Shown here piece by piece: positions 12,124-12,790 of a stretch of DNA of 12,790 nucleotides. The DNA is from Devosia equisanguinis (GTDB taxonomy: Bacteria; Pseudomonadota; Alphaproteobacteria; Rhizobiales; Devosiaceae), in the NCBI GenBank assembly GCA_945888565.1, contig CAMDAL010000082.1:1-12790 (forward strand), read 5' to 3'. A model generated the notes under the pieces. That model worked only from the letters and a program-made list of their open reading frames with translations. It was not told the DNA's origin and ran no database searches. Positions within the stretch are counted from its first letter, which is position 1. Each line of letters starts with the position of its first letter. Position numbers and translations under genes: made by a program.

Positions 12124-12790
12124 TTAGCCGGCCACTTTCGAGAAGTCCGCCACCTGCCGCATGGTGTCGCGGAGCTTGGCCAGCAGGTTCAACCGGTTGG
12201 CGCGGACGGCGGCGTCCGGATCGTTCACCAGCACGGCCTCGAAGAAGGCATCGACCGGGGCGCGGAGGGTGGCGAGTTCGGCGATGGCCGAGCGGTAGTC
12301 GTTGGCCGCGACGCGGGTGGCGACGGCGGCATCGACCTTGGCCACGGCGTCGGCGAGCGCGATCTCCGTGTCGAGCTTGAGCGCGGAGCCGGTCACCGGG
12401 TCGGCGTACTGGCGACCGTCCTTCTTTTCCTCGGCGGCGAGGATGTTGGCGGCGCGCTTGTAGCCGGCCAGCAGGTTCTTGCCATCTTCGGAGCTGAGGA
12501 GCGCCGACAGGGCTTCAACGCGGCGGGTGATTTCGAGCAGGTCGTCGCTCTCTGCCCCGATTACCGCATCGACGAGGTCGTGGCGGGCGCCGGCCTCGCG
12601 CAGCGTAACCTTGAGGCGATCATGGAAGAAGGCCAGCAGGTCGTTGGAGTCGAGATCGCCGGCCAGCTGGTTGCGCGGGTCAGCGCTGTCGCCGACATGC
12701 TGGTCGCGCCGGATGAACCAGGAGGCCTGGAACAGCGGCAGCAGCGGCAGGGTCACGGCGTTGTCGACAAGGATACGGATCACGCCCAGA
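12124..12790 (-). CDS. glyS: Glycyl-tRNA synthetase beta subunit, C-terminal part
   Basis: The last 221 residues of the beta subunit of the heterotetrameric glycyl-tRNA synthetase, which charges tRNA(Gly); the 5' end lies beyond the right edge. The visible part begins in the block LGVIRILVDN, followed by DLLAFFHDRLKVTLREAG, KRAANIL and VDAFFEAVLVNDPD. These belong to the C-terminal anticodon-binding (DALR-like) domain that contacts the tRNA. It ends normally at TAA 12126-12124 after DFSKVAG. GTG at 12783 is internal, not a start, because the family sequence LGV continues through it to the window edge. The upstream neighbour is expected to be glyQ, but it is not in this window. Confidence 0.95.
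   Translation of the reverse strand, partial: LGVIRILVDNAVTLPLLPLFQASWFIRRDQHVGDSADPRNQLAGDLDSNDLLAFFHDRLKVTLREAGARHDLVDAVIGAESDDLLEITRRVEALSALLSSEDGKNLLAGYKRAANILAAEEKKDGRQYADPVTGSALKLDTEIALADAVAKVDAAVATRVAANDYRSAIAELATLRAPVDAFFEAVLVNDPDAAVRANRLNLLAKLRDTMRQVADFSKVAG

Overview
The window is about 12.8 kb of GC-rich chromosomal DNA from an alphaproteobacterium. It is most likely a member of the Hyphomicrobiales/Rhizobiales, with a Devosia-like feel. The reasons are the strong G/C third-position bias, the TTGAGG/TATAGT-type promoter, a LexA box of the alphaproteobacterial form GAAC-N7-GAAC, and the family variants seen: the polyprenyl synthase / tRNA1(Val)-type methyltransferase / S49 peptidase trio, ETF-ubiquinone oxidoreductase, and a family-4-like uracil-DNA glycosylase without cluster cysteines. 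The assignment to genus is inference. No rRNA, tRNA, CRISPR array or transposase was seen.

Layout. 1-681 (-): S49 peptidase, cut by the left edge. 728-1498 (-): TrmN6-like methyltransferase from a promoter that would give an almost leaderless mRNA. 1549-2565 (+): polyprenyl diphosphate synthase (quinone side chain). 2590-3468 (-): ispE (MEP pathway), coupled by a TAATG overlap to an upstream secreted TPR protein (3468-5204, -). 5371-7014 (-): ETF-ubiquinone oxidoreductase. 7069-7923 (+): uracil-DNA glycosylase, convergent with an unrecognised, cysteine-rich, probably membrane-anchored protein (7920-about 8642, -). 8786-10312 (+): MFS transporter with a long Ala/Pro/Glu-rich tail, followed by a 60-residue basic protein (10329-10511) that resembles the ribosome-rescue factor ArfA. 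10704-11852 (-): PA0069-type radical SAM protein. 12124-12790 (-): C-terminal third of glyS, cut by the right edge.

Most of the window is housekeeping: isoprenoid precursor synthesis (ispE), quinone side-chain synthesis, electron entry into the quinone pool (ETF-QO), tRNA modification and charging, and base-excision repair.

The part I find most interesting is the radical SAM gene. It has a perfect alphaproteobacterial LexA box overlapping its apparent -35 element, a strong ribosome binding site, a CxxxCxxC radical SAM motif, and a C-terminal QMSLF that looks like a beta-sliding-clamp binding peptide. Together these suggest an SOS-induced DNA-repair enzyme related to spore photoproduct lyase. 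Palindromic intergenic repeats lie on both sides of it. The second point of interest is the ArfA-like small protein behind the MFS gene.
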